DNA of 64,000 nucleotides from Leuconostoc citreum (GTDB lineage Bacteria; Bacillota; Bacilli; Lactobacillales; Lactobacillaceae): contig NZ_PUFH01000004.1 in assembly GCF_004354555.1 (NCBI RefSeq), positions 434,001 through 498,000 of the forward strand, in the 5' to 3' direction. The position numbers and the translations under genes are program-made. The stretch's first letter is position 1, and every line of letters starts with the position of its first letter. The notes below the pieces were generated by a model. The model made no database searches, was not told where the DNA came from, and saw nothing but the letters and a program-made list of their open reading frames with translations. Below, one piece after another: positions 1 through 10,613 of the stretch.

Positions 1-483
1 CTTGTAAAATTTTTGATTTCATTTTCTTCACGTAATGATTCCGCAAGTAATGTTCAAAATAATTTTTCAAGAGGAACTAGTGTTTCTATAATTTTACTTA
101 TTTGGGCTACCGTATTATTAGTGCTTTATTTGTCTAACAAATTCATATCTTCTCTGAGCGAGACTCAGAAAATTAGAATAAATCAGCTGAAAATGTTATA
201 CAGTGGTATTTTTATATCCATAATCGCTCTACTCTTGATTGTTATGTCACCTGACTATTCTAGAATATCTAGAAATGCATTTTTATTTTTTATAATTTTA
301 GCTACTATATACATAACTGATAGTCAGCAAAAAAGCACTTTATTTAAGCATGGAAGAATTTTGTTTGTACTTTCCCTAATTTTAGTAACTTATACACATA
401 CAATGATATGGGGATCGGACTATCAAAATTCCATCGCTTATATAGCAAAACTAAAAAATTCTAATATTATTAGTGGGGATTAA
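1..483 (+). CDS. C-terminal part of a multi-spanning membrane protein, possibly a polysaccharide polymerase (partial)
   Basis: The reading frame is open to the left edge, so the start lies outside the window. What is visible is about 160 residues with at least three hydrophobic segments (IILLIWATVLLVLYL, IFISIIALLLIVM, FLFFIILATIYI) and a charged loop between them. A short segment with SPDYSRISRN before a hydrophobic stretch resembles the tails of EpsG/Wzy-type polymerases. The context supports this, since a glycosyltransferase begins 2 bases after the stop and a flippase follows. The base composition is very AT-rich (16 G/C of 60 at 61-120). The polymerase role is inferred from position and topology, not from a diagnostic motif. 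Confidence 0.45.
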   Translation, partial: LVKFLISFSSRNDSASNVQNNFSRGTSVSIILLIWATVLLVLYLSNKFISSLSETQKIRINQLKMLYSGIFISIIALLLIVMSPDYSRISRNAFLFFIILATIYITDSQQKSTLFKHGRILFVLSLILVTYTHTMIWGSDYQNSIAYIAKLKNSNIISGD

Positions 484-485
484 GA

Positions 486-1370
486 ATGACAAAATATTCT
501 ATTGATGCAGTTATTGTGACATATAATCCAGATATAAGATTATTACTGGATAATGTTAAAGCAATAATAAATCAAGTTGATAAAATTTTTATTGTGGACA
601 ATGGATCAGATAATTTGGATCAGTGGAATTCTCTAATTAATTCGTCAAATGTTTCTGTGTTTCCTCTTCTTGAAAATAAAGGGATTGCTTATGCTCAGAA
701 TTTTGGAATAAAAAAGTCCAAAGAGCAGAGTTCTGACTGGGTATTAACTTTAGATCAAGATACAATTTTACCAACAAGCTATGTTGTGGAGATAATGAGA
801 AATCATTTCCCGAGCAAAGTAGGAATTATATCTGGCAGATTTATTGACAGATCATGGAAAGAAATTAATAGTATTTACAATGAAAAACCAAATATTGAAG
901 AAGTTAATGAAATTATTTCATCCGGAAATATAGTAAATATCTGTGCTTGGAAAAATGTTGGTGGTTTTGATGAAAATTTGTTTATTGATTATGTTGATTT
1001 TGACTTTGATTATAAACTTCATCGACAAGAGTATGGGATATATAGAGTTAATAATGTTGTATTTGAACATGAAATTGGCAATGGAATACCTGAATCGATG
1101 ATAAAAACATTTTTAGGATTGAAAAAAAAGCATGTTTTTGACCATTCAGCGTATAGACTATACTATATAAATCGAAATAGAATTATAGTGAGAGCCAAGT
1201 TTCCAGAGTATGGTTCTCCATACAAAATGATAGTCCGAGAATTAATCAATTTGAAAGAAATTCTTTTATTTGAAAAACCCAAAGTCAATAAATTAAGGTT
1301 TTCTATTAAGGGGATATTTGCAGGAATATATTACTTGTTTAGTGGGAGATATTTGGATGAAACCAACTAA
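486..1370 (+). CDS. Family 2 glycosyltransferase, rhamnosyltransferase-like
   Basis: 294 residues with a GT-A fold. The N-terminal VIVTYNP (9-15) and VDNGSDN (37-43) bind the nucleotide sugar, and the DxD-like DQD lies at 90-92. These features fit the RfbF-type branch of family 2, which often transfers rhamnose from dTDP-rhamnose to a lipid-linked polysaccharide repeat at the inner membrane face. The rfb genes downstream would supply that donor. The gene starts 2 bases after the preceding stop behind GTGGGGAT and overlaps the flippase start, so the three genes form an operon. Donor and acceptor cannot be read from sequence. AT-rich like its neighbours. Confidence 0.8.
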   Translation: MTKYSIDAVIVTYNPDIRLLLDNVKAIINQVDKIFIVDNGSDNLDQWNSLINSSNVSVFPLLENKGIAYAQNFGIKKSKEQSSDWVLTLDQDTILPTSYVVEIMRNHFPSKVGIISGRFIDRSWKEINSIYNEKPNIEEVNEIISSGNIVNICAWKNVGGFDENLFIDYVDFDFDYKLHRQEYGIYRVNNVVFEHEIGNGIPESMIKTFLGLKKKHVFDHSAYRLYYINRNRIIVRAKFPEYGSPYKMIVRELINLKEILLFEKPKVNKLRFSIKGIFAGIYYLFSGRYLDETN

Positions 1371-2865
1371 GAAATCACGAGTTTTAGCCACTAAAAAAAA
1401 CGTCATGTTTGGTGTTGTTTTTCAGTTGCTTACATTAATTATGACGTTTGTAGGTAGATATTTTTTCATTCATAAACTTGGTAATTCTTATTTGGGTCTA
1501 GATGGGCTATTTAAAAATATCCTAAGTATGTTATCATTCACAGAATTAGGTATTGGTGTAGCAATTACATCCTCTCTTTATAAGCCATTAGCTGAATCAG
1601 ATTACGTATTAGTGAAATCATTAGTATCATTATTGAAAAAAGTATATTTAATAATGGTGATTATTATTATTTTTTCGGGTAGCATTTTGACGTTATTTCT
1701 TCCCTTTTTTATTAAAGGTGTTATTCCTGATGGAACACGTATTGCTTTTGTAGTGTACTTTATGAATTCTGCAGCGAGTTATTTCCTTGTGGCCAATAGA
1801 TCGCTTTTGATTGCCGATCAAAATGGATATCTAAATGCCTATAATCAATTTGTGTTTAATATGGTTGCGCAGGTAGCTCAAATTATCACATTATTTATTT
1901 TTAATAATTATGTAGTTTATTTGCTTGTGTTACTTATTTCAACAGTTCTTTCAAATATTACATTAAACAGGACAGTCAAAAATAAATACCCAATAATAGA
2001 TAAGATACATTCCAGTCCAGTTCCAAAAGAAATAAAAAAAGATTTATTACAAAATGTTACCGGAATGGTTTCCTCTAAATTGGGAGGAATTATATTAAAC
2101 AGTACAGATAACTTGGTTTTATCTTATTTTGTGGGATTAAGTGTTGTAGGCATTTACTCAAATTATTTGATAGTAGTCAACGGATTAACTACTCTTTTAA
2201 ATTCTGGAATTTCTGCGTTAACAGCTTCTATTGGTAATTTAGGTACAGAAAAAGACACAGTTAAGGAAGAAAGAACATTTTATCAATTGTTCTTAGGCAA
2301 CAGTTTATTAATTCAAATTGTCAGTTTTGCAATGATTATTTTCCTACCTCACTTTATTTCTGTATGGGTTGGTAGTGAGTATCGGCTTTCTCTTTGTACG
2401 ACTTTTGCAATTGTTTTTTTATTCTTTTTAAACCAGTTACGTCAGATTTCCATTTCTTTCCAGATTGCGCATTCCTTATTTTGGCAACAACGTTATAAAT
2501 CAATATTTGAAGCGGTTTCAAATCTAGTCATTTCTATTATCTTAGTTAAGTATTTAAACTTAGGTGTTCTGGGTGTTGTTTTGGGCACTATTTCTAGTAA
2601 TTTTTTAGTAAACTCTTGGTGGGAGCCACTGATTGTTTTCAAGTCTGGGCTGAAAGTTGGATTGAGACACTATTATTTCCTGTTCATAATTCAAATTATT
2701 GCTGAGCTGTTATTACTTAGTTTGGGAATGTATGTATCTGTGGCTGTTTACTCAATTATTATTAAAATAATTATTTTCACAGCTATGATGTGTTTTTTAA
2801 TCATTATTACCTATCTGTTCAGTAAGGATTTTAAAAATTTTATACATAAAATTTTTCTAAGGTAA
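1357..2865 (+). CDS. Polysaccharide repeat-unit flippase (Wzx-like, MATE/MOP superfamily)
   Basis: 502 residues, hydrophobic throughout, with about 12-14 predicted membrane segments. The N-terminal FGVVFQLLTLIMTFVGRYFF and the later DNLVLSYFVG stretch are typical of the polysaccharide biosynthesis branch of the MOP superfamily. It would move lipid-linked repeat units across the membrane. I chose ATG 1357, behind GGGAGAT with 7-8 bases spacing, giving a 14-base overlap with the glycosyltransferase; an in-frame TTG at 1318 lacks a ribosome site. It is the last intact gene of the AT-rich block, and what follows is decayed sequence. Confidence 0.85.
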   Translation: MKPTKKSRVLATKKNVMFGVVFQLLTLIMTFVGRYFFIHKLGNSYLGLDGLFKNILSMLSFTELGIGVAITSSLYKPLAESDYVLVKSLVSLLKKVYLIMVIIIIFSGSILTLFLPFFIKGVIPDGTRIAFVVYFMNSAASYFLVANRSLLIADQNGYLNAYNQFVFNMVAQVAQIITLFIFNNYVVYLLVLLISTVLSNITLNRTVKNKYPIIDKIHSSPVPKEIKKDLLQNVTGMVSSKLGGIILNSTDNLVLSYFVGLSVVGIYSNYLIVVNGLTTLLNSGISALTASIGNLGTEKDTVKEERTFYQLFLGNSLLIQIVSFAMIIFLPHFISVWVGSEYRLSLCTTFAIVFLFFLNQLRQISISFQIAHSLFWQQRYKSIFEAVSNLVISIILVKYLNLGVLGVVLGTISSNFLVNSWWEPLIVFKSGLKVGLRHYYFLFIIQIIAELLLLSLGMYVSVAVYSIIIKIIIFTAMMCFLIIITYLFSKDFKNFIHKIFLR

Positions 2866-3331
2866 GTTATTATATTCTTATTATTAAAAAAATAATAAAA
2901 TTAGCATACTTGGTGACCGTTTGATACCGTTCTTCGATTAAATTTCTATGAAAAATATTACCTCATATATATACTGCTTTGTTCTAGAAACTATTAATGT
3001 TTTAAATTTCTATAATTGGTCTTTTTAAGTCGAAATTAAACAATAATTAAGGATAAATCGCTATACTGAATAATGAGAATAGGTTGTTTTTTTGTTTTAA
3101 GATTATCTGTGCTAGGAGACTTATGTCGAAACAGCAATACTCTTGTCACTTCATAATTGTTTTTTATGGTGATTATAATTATTTATCAATACTATAGCTA
3201 TTTAATTGAAAATATGGATACGAAGTAAGGATTTGATTCTAAAAATTAATTGTTTTTTTATTAATTATGTATAGTCAAATCATAACTTGGTTGGATTATT
3301 GTAGCAACAGGAAATATGTGAGACTCTAAGA
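2866..3331. other. AT-rich gene-free stretch before the broken glycosyltransferase
   Basis: 466 bases with stops in all frames and no recognisable gene. An AT-only hairpin (TTATTATT ... AATAATAA, about 2880-2898) follows the flippase stop and might end its transcript weakly. A 23-codon ORF at 3123 follows AGGAG but matches nothing I recognise. The region reads as decayed remains of the polysaccharide locus. Confidence 0.4.
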
Positions 3332-4346
3332 ATGAATCAAAATGGATTTAAAGTATCAGTTGCTATAGCATACTACAATGCGGGAAATTATAGCAGAAAA
3401 GCGCTCGACTCTTTGGTTAGACAGACGATGAACCAAGATGATTTTGAGGTAATTATTGTTGACGACAAGATCACCAAGCTATTAGATATTATTCAGGAAT
3501 TTGAGTCTAAAATTAAGCATTTGCGAATAATTATCGAAGATCAGAATCATTGCTATCCAAGCATTCCAAGAAATCATGGGGTATCAAAAGCACATGGCAC
3601 ATTCATCATGCTTATCGATCAAGATGATAATTTAGCAGATGTCACTTTGTTGAATTTGCTGGCGATTATTCTGATGTGATTATTGGCAAATACGCGAAGA
3701 TAAAATGTACAACGGTACACAGATTCCATTTAAAAACGGTATGAACATTAAAGACGCGAACATCATAACGGATAGTATTCTCAGTACGTTGGTAGCATAT
3801 AAGATGTATCGATGGGGGACTGTTAAATCAATAAAATGTTAGATTATCGGACAGTAGTTACATTTCAGTCGAAGAAGATCAAGTTTTCAATATGAAAGCC
3901 TGTTCTGTTTCGAGAAAGATTACGATTATTGGAATATACGATAAGACTTTGTCACAGTAATCTAAGCTCAAGTCAATGTATATTGGTCGAATTTAATAGA
4001 TCATATGCAACTGCGAGAAGAAATTATTAAGCTTCATAAAAATGAACAAAAGAGGGAAAGGCTAATTGCTGGTTTGAGAAAAATTATCAGTTAGTGTATG
4101 AATACACAAAGTATTAGCGCAACTCGCAAAGAATCACGATAGATAGTTCTCAAAATTTATTATGGTATAAAGAATAAGAAATTATCCAATTTAGAGACTG
4201 AATTATTTTCAGGCAAGAAATTATTGGCGCTGAATATATAGCGCATTAATAGCGAGACAGTTAAAAAGCTATTAATCCATGGACAAATATGTGTCATTCC
4301 AGTCAATCTTTTGAAGAAAAAAGACTCTTGGTTTAAATTAAATTAG
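3332..4346 (+). pseudogene. Broken TarS/TarP-like family 2 glycosyltransferase (wall teichoic acid sugar transferase type)
   Basis: The first frame (3332-3679) encodes a clear GT2 N-terminus: SVAIAYYNAGNYSRKALDSL, EVIIVDD and MLIDQDD. It then goes out of frame. Homology continues in other frames: EFAGDYSDVIIGKYAKIK from about 3651, GTQIPFKNG and DANIITDSILSTL in the frame after 3708, ISVEEDQVFNMKA near 3866-3900, and a last piece with INSETVKKLLIHG ending at TAG 4344-4346. These pieces, in order, match TarS-type transferases that add sugars to wall teichoic acid. Several frameshifts and stops make it non-functional. The total is far shorter than intact family members (over 550 residues), so deletions also occurred. 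Confidence 0.85.
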
Positions 4347-4397
4347 CGTGCACTATTCTTTGATATGAAATGTGCAAACCTACAGAAGGAGCGAAAA

Positions 4398-5270
4398 ATG
4401 AAAGGCATTATCCTTGCCGGAGGTTCCGGCACAAGGCTATATCCTATTACAAAAGCAACAAGCAAACAACTTGTCCCAATTTATGATAAGCCAATGATTT
4501 ATTACCCAGTATCAGTGTTGATGTTAGCTGGTATTCAAGATATTCTGTTGATTTCGACGCCAGAATATCTTGAGCAGTTTGAAGCCTTATTTGGTGATGG
4601 ACATGAGCTCGGTCTGAATATCACTTACGCTGTTCAAGAAGAACCCCGAGGTTTAGCTGATGCATTCATTGTTGGTGCTGACTTTATTGGTTCAGATTCA
4701 GTAGCTTTAATATTAGGGGATAATATTTTCTATGGTGCTGGGTTATCTGAAAAATTGCAGGAAGCAACACAGAAGAAAATTGGCGCGACAGTATTTGGGT
4801 ACCAAGTTGCTGACCCAGAACGTTTTGGTGTGGTAGAATTTGATAGTAATGGTAAAGCAATCGCCATTGTAGAAAAACCAGCACAACCAAAATCCAATTA
4901 TGCCGTGACCGGTTTGTACTTCTATGATAACGATGTTGTTCATATTGCAGCAAATGTGAAACCCTCTGAGCGTGGCGAAATTGAAATTTCGGATATTAAC
5001 CAAGCATACTTAGAACGTGGTGATCTTGATGTTCAAGTCATGGGACGCGGTTTTGCGTGGTTAGATACAGGGACACATGATTCATTATTGGAAGCATCAT
5101 CATTTATTGCGACAATCCAAAAACAACAAAACCTTAAGGTTGCGTCGTTAGAAGAAATTGCTTATCGGATGGGCTACATTGGTTTATCACAATTAGAAAA
5201 ACTTGCACAACCATTAAAGAAAAACGATTACGGGCAATATTTGCTCCGAGTGGTTGCTGAAGAATCATAA
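4398..5270 (+). CDS. rfbA: Glucose-1-phosphate thymidylyltransferase
   Basis: 290 residues, the usual length. The signature GGSGTRLYP (8-16) is followed by SKQL and KPMIYYP (31-37), with LGDNIFYG further on. It makes dTDP-glucose from dTTP and glucose-1-phosphate, the first step of dTDP-L-rhamnose synthesis. ATG 4398 is preceded by AGAAGGAG at 4384-4391; an upstream ATG at 4365 lacks a ribosome site and would add 11 residues not typical of the family. It heads rfbACBD. Base composition jumps here (27 G/C of 60 at 5041-5100), marking the edge of the AT-rich block. Confidence 0.95.
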   Translation: MKGIILAGGSGTRLYPITKATSKQLVPIYDKPMIYYPVSVLMLAGIQDILLISTPEYLEQFEALFGDGHELGLNITYAVQEEPRGLADAFIVGADFIGSDSVALILGDNIFYGAGLSEKLQEATQKKIGATVFGYQVADPERFGVVEFDSNGKAIAIVEKPAQPKSNYAVTGLYFYDNDVVHIAANVKPSERGEIEISDINQAYLERGDLDVQVMGRGFAWLDTGTHDSLLEASSFIATIQKQQNLKVASLEEIAYRMGYIGLSQLEKLAQPLKKNDYGQYLLRVVAEES

Positions 5271-5290
5271 TTAGAATAAAGGGCACAAAA

Positions 5291-5884
5291 ATGACAGATC
5301 AATTTTTTGAAAAAGAACTTGCAGCAAGGAAAATTACTGATATTCCTGGTATGATTGAATTTGATATTCCAGTTCACGGGGACAACCGTGGTTGGTTCAA
5401 AGAAAATTTCCAAAAAGAAAAAATGGTACCGTTAGGTTTCCCAATAGATTTTTTTGCGGCGGATAAGCTACAAAATAATGTCTCGTTATCAAGACAAGGG
5501 GTTTTGCGTGGCTTGCACGCTGAACCATGGGATAAGTACATCTCTGTAGCCGATAATGGTAAGGTACTTGGGGCATGGGTTGACTTGCGTGAGGGCGAGT
5601 CATTTGGTCACGTCTACCAGACAGTGATTGATGCCAGTAAGGGTATTTTCGTTCCACGTGGTGTTGCGAATGGCTTTCAAGTATTAAGCGAGACGGTTTC
5701 ATATTCATATCTAGTGAACGACTATTGGGCATTAGATCTCAAGCCAAAATATGCCTTTGTAAACTATGCAGATCCTACTTTAGGGATTGCATGGGATGAT
5801 GTCGACAATGCTGAAGTAAGCGAAGCTGACAAAAATCATCCTATGCTGAAAGATGTGATGCCATTAACTGCAGAAAAATTATAA
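5291..5884 (+). CDS. rfbC: dTDP-4-dehydrorhamnose 3,5-epimerase
   Basis: 197 residues with a cupin fold. VLRGLHAEPWDKY (71-83) holds the catalytic histidine H76, and VPRGVANGFQVL (121-132) corresponds to the usual PxGxAHGF motif with asparagine in place of histidine. This AEPW/VANGF version matches the streptococcal-type RmlC. It epimerises C3 and C5 of the keto sugar in the cytoplasm. Starts 20 bases after rfbA, behind AAAGGG, so it is co-transcribed. Confidence 0.93.
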   Translation: MTDQFFEKELAARKITDIPGMIEFDIPVHGDNRGWFKENFQKEKMVPLGFPIDFFAADKLQNNVSLSRQGVLRGLHAEPWDKYISVADNGKVLGAWVDLREGESFGHVYQTVIDASKGIFVPRGVANGFQVLSETVSYSYLVNDYWALDLKPKYAFVNYADPTLGIAWDDVDNAEVSEADKNHPMLKDVMPLTAEKL

Positions 5885-6995
<1,111 letters not shown>

Positions 6996-7051
6996 ACGAT
7001 ACTGCAAAACTCACATCTTGTGATTTTTTTGTCTAGGAGGAGAAAGATAAT

Positions 7052-7891
7052 ATGACGTACTTGATTACCGGAGCCAATGGGCAATTAGGACAAGAACTAC
7101 AAAAGTTATGCAATGAACGTGATATAGATTTTGTTGCTTTTGATTCTAAGCAGTTAGATATTACTGATAGAGAAGCTGTATTTGAAGCTTTTGCGCGTGT
7201 ACAACCTGATGTGGTATATCACGCTGCAGCTTACACAAAAGTTGACCTTGCTGAAGATGATGGCCGAACAGTGAACTGGCAAGTCAATGTTAATGGCACC
7301 AAGAATGTTGCCGATGCGGCACATCACTATCAGGCGAAATTGGTTGCTGTGTCAACAGATTATGTTTTTGAGGGGACAAGTGAAACAGCTTATCAAGAAA
7401 CAGATGCTGTTAACCCACAAAATGCTTACGGACGCGCCAAGTTAGCTGGCGAATTGGCAGTCACTGAGAGTGGTGCTGATGCCTATATTGTACGGACAAG
7501 TTGGGTATTTGGTGAGTTTGGTAATAATTTTGTTTATACCATGCAACGTCTGGCTGAAACCCATCCACGACTGACTGTTGTTAACGACCAATTGGGACGG
7601 CCAACTTGGACGCGTACACTGGCTGAATTTATGTTATATCTTATTGATAATCAAGCAAACTATGGCATCTATCATTTGTCCAATGATGATGTTGCCACAT
7701 GGTTTGATTTTGCGCGTGAAATATTGAAAGATCATGCAGTGACAGTTTCACCGGTTACCAGTGCAGAGTTTCCCCAAAAAGCGTACCGGCCTAAAAAGTC
7801 AGTCATGAGCTTAGACAAAGCAAAAGCAACTGGCTTTGAAATACCAACTTGGCGTAATGCATTAAGTATGTTTTTAGAAAGCATAAAATGA
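7052..7891 (+). CDS. rfbD: dTDP-4-dehydrorhamnose reductase
   Basis: 279 residues. NADPH-binding GANGQLG lies at 7-13, STDYVF at 101-106 and the catalytic YGRAK at 126-130. It completes dTDP-L-rhamnose. It has a strong ribosome site (AGGAGGAGA) and is followed at once by a bidirectional terminator, closing the operon. dTDP-rhamnose is the likely donor for the rhamnosyltransferase-like gene on the left. Confidence 0.95.
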   Translation: MTYLITGANGQLGQELQKLCNERDIDFVAFDSKQLDITDREAVFEAFARVQPDVVYHAAAYTKVDLAEDDGRTVNWQVNVNGTKNVADAAHHYQAKLVAVSTDYVFEGTSETAYQETDAVNPQNAYGRAKLAGELAVTESGADAYIVRTSWVFGEFGNNFVYTMQRLAETHPRLTVVNDQLGRPTWTRTLAEFMLYLIDNQANYGIYHLSNDDVATWFDFAREILKDHAVTVSPVTSAEFPQKAYRPKKSVMSLDKAKATGFEIPTWRNALSMFLESIK

Positions 7892-7897
7892 ACCATT

Positions 7898-7933
7898 AAA
7901 AAAAGCGACCAATGAAAAATTGGTCGCTTTTTT
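7898..7933. terminator. Bidirectional terminator between rfbD and ohyA
   Basis: AAAAGCGACCAAT (7901-7913) pairs with ATTGGTCGCTTTT (7919-7931) around a 5-base loop. It has a T run on the plus side and, by symmetry, on the minus side, so it can serve both convergent genes. Confidence 0.9.
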
Positions 7934-7943
7934 ATTCTATTGC

Positions 7944-9638
7944 TCAGGCAAATAATTTTTTAGTTGCGCGTAGCAATGTTTTTATGTCACGATCATATCT
8001 TGGTGTGTCAACTAAGCGAGACATCGAGATACCAGCAAAATGATAGGCAGCAATTTCACCGGAACGAACAGCACTTTGTTCGGTAAAAATCATTTGGTAA
8101 GGTTGTTCCACAAATTCACCGGTAAAAGCCAAATTAGTTGCATGCTCGGGAATCACTTCTGGGCGGTCAATTTTAGCGCGATTATTGAACAAAGCTGAGG
8201 CGTAAGGCATATATACTGGAATATTATTGATGACACTTGCTAATATATCATCTTCTTTCTCCTTGATATTGACAGGGCCGGAATCAACTGCTGAGAGATG
8301 TGCAATCAGCTCGAGTAACATTTCCTTACCGGTCAATTCAATATAAGGCTTACCAAATAATGGGCTGTTGCGTCTTGGATATAAGAAGTAACCCCAAAGA
8401 ACTGTTTCATTAGGTTTTTGACTAGTGAAGTGGGGCTGGTGATGAACAACAATCGACATATCAACGTCAATCTGATCTAGTGGTGTGATGGGGGTGTTAG
8501 ATAAGAATGAATTCAGCGCATTACCAGGTAATTGCGTTGTGATACGCGTAATTTCATTTAATAGCAGATGGTCTTTAGTTGTTAAAGTAAAGCTAACCCA
8601 TTCACTTGCATCACGGTCAGCAAAGAATTTATCAGGGTTACCCAGATTATAGAAATGCTCAGTAGCTTGGCGCCATAAGCTTGAAGCTGCACCGTAATCC
8701 ATATTTTCTGGTGCTGGTGTGTCATAGTCACCAAGAGTTGCTGAATCAGTAATAGAACCATTGGTGAAAATGACAGCAGTATCGTCATCAATAGCGACAT
8801 GTTCTTTTTGATTCGTTGTCGTGTTCACCATCTGTAGACCCGTGACAGTAATTTCATCGGTCATTGTCGTATCTTTAAATTCAAACGCAGTGACACGGCG
8901 ATTAAGAATAATCTGGCAACCGTTAGCTTTCAGGTAATTGATTAGTGGCAGCATAATGCTTTCATATTGATTATAACGTGTTCGGTTAACACCAACTAAG
9001 TGTTCAATTTGTGTAAATTCATAAATCATTTGGTGCATATAACGCCGTAATTCTTGGGCCGAGCTACGTGTACGAAAGGCAAATGTCGTTTCCCACATGA
9101 ACCAAAAGTTTGTTTCAAAGAAGTGCGGATCATCGGCAAAATACTCTGCAATAGTGACGTTATCTAGTTTTGTTTCTTCGTCATCAGGCATGAGAATTAA
9201 TTGTGTTAATAATTTACGGTCTGCCTGATTAAAGCCTAATTTGCTAGCATTCAAAATGCCCTGACCAGGTTGCAATAAACGTGCTTTATCAAATGTCGGG
9301 TGCTTGGCATCAAAATCGCGTGTGTCTGCTGCCGCAGTCATATTAGGTTCGGTCATCGAAGGAATACGATCCAGTAGATCCATGAGGTCAACGTAAGTAC
9401 GGTAATTTAACATACGACCACCACGAGCAATATAACCTTTGGTATTAGATAATGGATGATTTTTATTCCAATAGTCGTCGACGACTGAATCAGTGGTATC
9501 TCCATCATTTGAACCATGTTGATCTAGCGCATAAAAGGTAATATTTTCTCCAGACCAGTGGCCTTCTTGAATTAAGTAGACGGCCGCCGCCATATTGGCT
9601 ATACCGGCACCAATCATTACAGCTTTATTTTTACGCAT
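7944..9638 (-). CDS. ohyA: Oleate hydratase (FAD-dependent 10-hydroxylating fatty acid hydratase)
   Basis: 564 residues. It adds water to the cis-9 double bond of oleic or linoleic acid, giving 10-hydroxy acids, and is linked to fatty-acid tolerance. The FAD-binding IGAGIANMAAAVYL is at the N-terminus, RGGRMLNYRTYVDLMDLL follows, then NFWFMWETTFAF and a C-terminal FTGEFVEQP. All match the myosin-cross-reactive-antigen family at its usual length. TTG 9644, ATG 9641 and ATG 9638 are in frame; GGAG spacing (7 bases) favours 9638. It is last in a minus-strand set after a TetR gene and a small membrane peptide, and substrate-responsive control by that TetR protein is likely but inferred. Confidence 0.95.
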   Translation of the reverse strand: MRKNKAVMIGAGIANMAAAVYLIQEGHWSGENITFYALDQHGSNDGDTTDSVVDDYWNKNHPLSNTKGYIARGGRMLNYRTYVDLMDLLDRIPSMTEPNMTAAADTRDFDAKHPTFDKARLLQPGQGILNASKLGFNQADRKLLTQLILMPDDEETKLDNVTIAEYFADDPHFFETNFWFMWETTFAFRTRSSAQELRRYMHQMIYEFTQIEHLVGVNRTRYNQYESIMLPLINYLKANGCQIILNRRVTAFEFKDTTMTDEITVTGLQMVNTTTNQKEHVAIDDDTAVIFTNGSITDSATLGDYDTPAPENMDYGAASSLWRQATEHFYNLGNPDKFFADRDASEWVSFTLTTKDHLLLNEITRITTQLPGNALNSFLSNTPITPLDQIDVDMSIVVHHQPHFTSQKPNETVLWGYFLYPRRNSPLFGKPYIELTGKEMLLELIAHLSAVDSGPVNIKEKEDDILASVINNIPVYMPYASALFNNRAKIDRPEVIPEHATNLAFTGEFVEQPYQMIFTEQSAVRSGEIAAYHFAGISMSRLVDTPRYDRDIKTLLRATKKLFA

Positions 9639-9682
9639 CATCAATCTCCAATCTGATATTTTTTACAGGACAATATTATCGC

Positions 9683-9811
9683 TTAGCTCTCAAATTTCTT
9701 ATAGCTATCTAAATCGTCACCTTTAAATAGTGATAATTTTTTAGCGGTATAACTACCATAGACTAGCAGAGAAACACAAGCTAAACCTAAAACGACAATG
9801 TACTTTTTCAT
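9683..9811 (-). CDS. 42-residue single-span membrane peptide upstream of ohyA
   Basis: A short ORF read from the sequence. The N-terminus is MKKYIVVLGLACVSLLVYG, a lysine start and one hydrophobic helix; a polar tail (KKLSLFKGDDLDSYKKFES) follows. ATG 9811 is preceded by AAAGGTGG with 8-9 bases spacing, a strong site for such a small ORF. It lies between the TetR gene and ohyA on the same strand, 45 bases before ohyA. It could be a small membrane protein or a lipoprotein-like peptide. The function is unknown. A minus-strand TATAAT lies upstream in the 91-base gap after the TetR gene. Confidence 0.7.
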   Translation of the reverse strand: MKKYIVVLGLACVSLLVYGSYTAKKLSLFKGDDLDSYKKFES

Positions 9812-9902
9812 AAGAATATCCACCTTTCAATTAGTAGGTCTTTCTAATGATTATTATAATCTTATCAGTAATAAATGTCTTTGGACGAAATAGCTTATTT
9901 GC

Positions 9903-10460
9903 CTAGTTGCTTGTGTGTTTATTTTTATTAATGATGAATTCAATGGTGCCGTCCAGAATAGCTGTTGCGCGGGAGACTAATATATCTTTTGGTGTGTCGC
10001 AATCAGTCAGTAGCCATTTAATAATTTGCGATGCAATGGCGCTACCGTAAAAATCAACTAAATCTTGTGCGAGTAATGGTGTAACATCGTCATCGATGGT
10101 AACTACGACAGACTGCACCATTTGCGCGCCGAGTTCAAATAGAAAAGTTTCCAGTAAGTCACGTTGGTGTGAGTGTAATGCTTCCAGGCAAAGGGCTTTG
10201 TTTGCCAAGATGTAATTTAAAGCAATTGCATACTTTGCTGCCCAATTTTTAGCGGTAAGATGATCTTGCACTTGTGAAATAATATCTTGTTCTAACGTCC
10301 AGCGTAAAAGATCATAAATATCACCAAAATGATAATAAAATGTATTACGATTAACTTGTGCTTTTGTAGCCAATGCGTCAATTGTAATTTTATCGAGTGC
10401 TGTTGTTTGAACAAGTGTTTTTAGAGCGAAAGCGAGATCTTTTTTCGCCTGTGTGGACAT
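9903..10460 (-). CDS. TetR family transcriptional regulator
   Basis: 185 residues. The DNA-binding HTH is about 26-47 (ITIDALATKAQVNRNTFYYHF), followed by an all-helical ligand domain as in DhaS-type TetR proteins. ATG 10460 sits behind AAAGGAG; the longer frame from 10556 has no ribosome site. It is transcribed in the same direction as, and just upstream of, the small peptide and ohyA, so control of ohyA and of itself is the natural guess. No operator could be assigned. A fatty-acid ligand is plausible but unproven. Confidence 0.85.
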   Translation of the reverse strand: MSTQAKKDLAFALKTLVQTTALDKITIDALATKAQVNRNTFYYHFGDIYDLLRWTLEQDIISQVQDHLTAKNWAAKYAIALNYILANKALCLEALHSHQRDLLETFLFELGAQMVQSVVVTIDDDVTPLLAQDLVDFYGSAIASQIIKWLLTDCDTPKDILVSRATAILDGTIEFIINKNKHTSN

Positions 10461-10613
10461 AACTAACTCCTTTAATCCTTGTAATTTCACGACGATTATA
10501 CCAGTTTTTCTGGTTAGGCGTGTGATAAATGTTCTCAAAAGCGTCCAGCTTAACATGATATACTATTAACTAACATCTGCTAATGTGACATGAGGTCTAG
10601 ATAAAGGAAAAAT

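Noticed and set aside
3123-3197. Short ORF (23 residues) behind AGGAG
   Set aside because: No recognisable product, lies in a decayed stretch; insufficient support for a gene.
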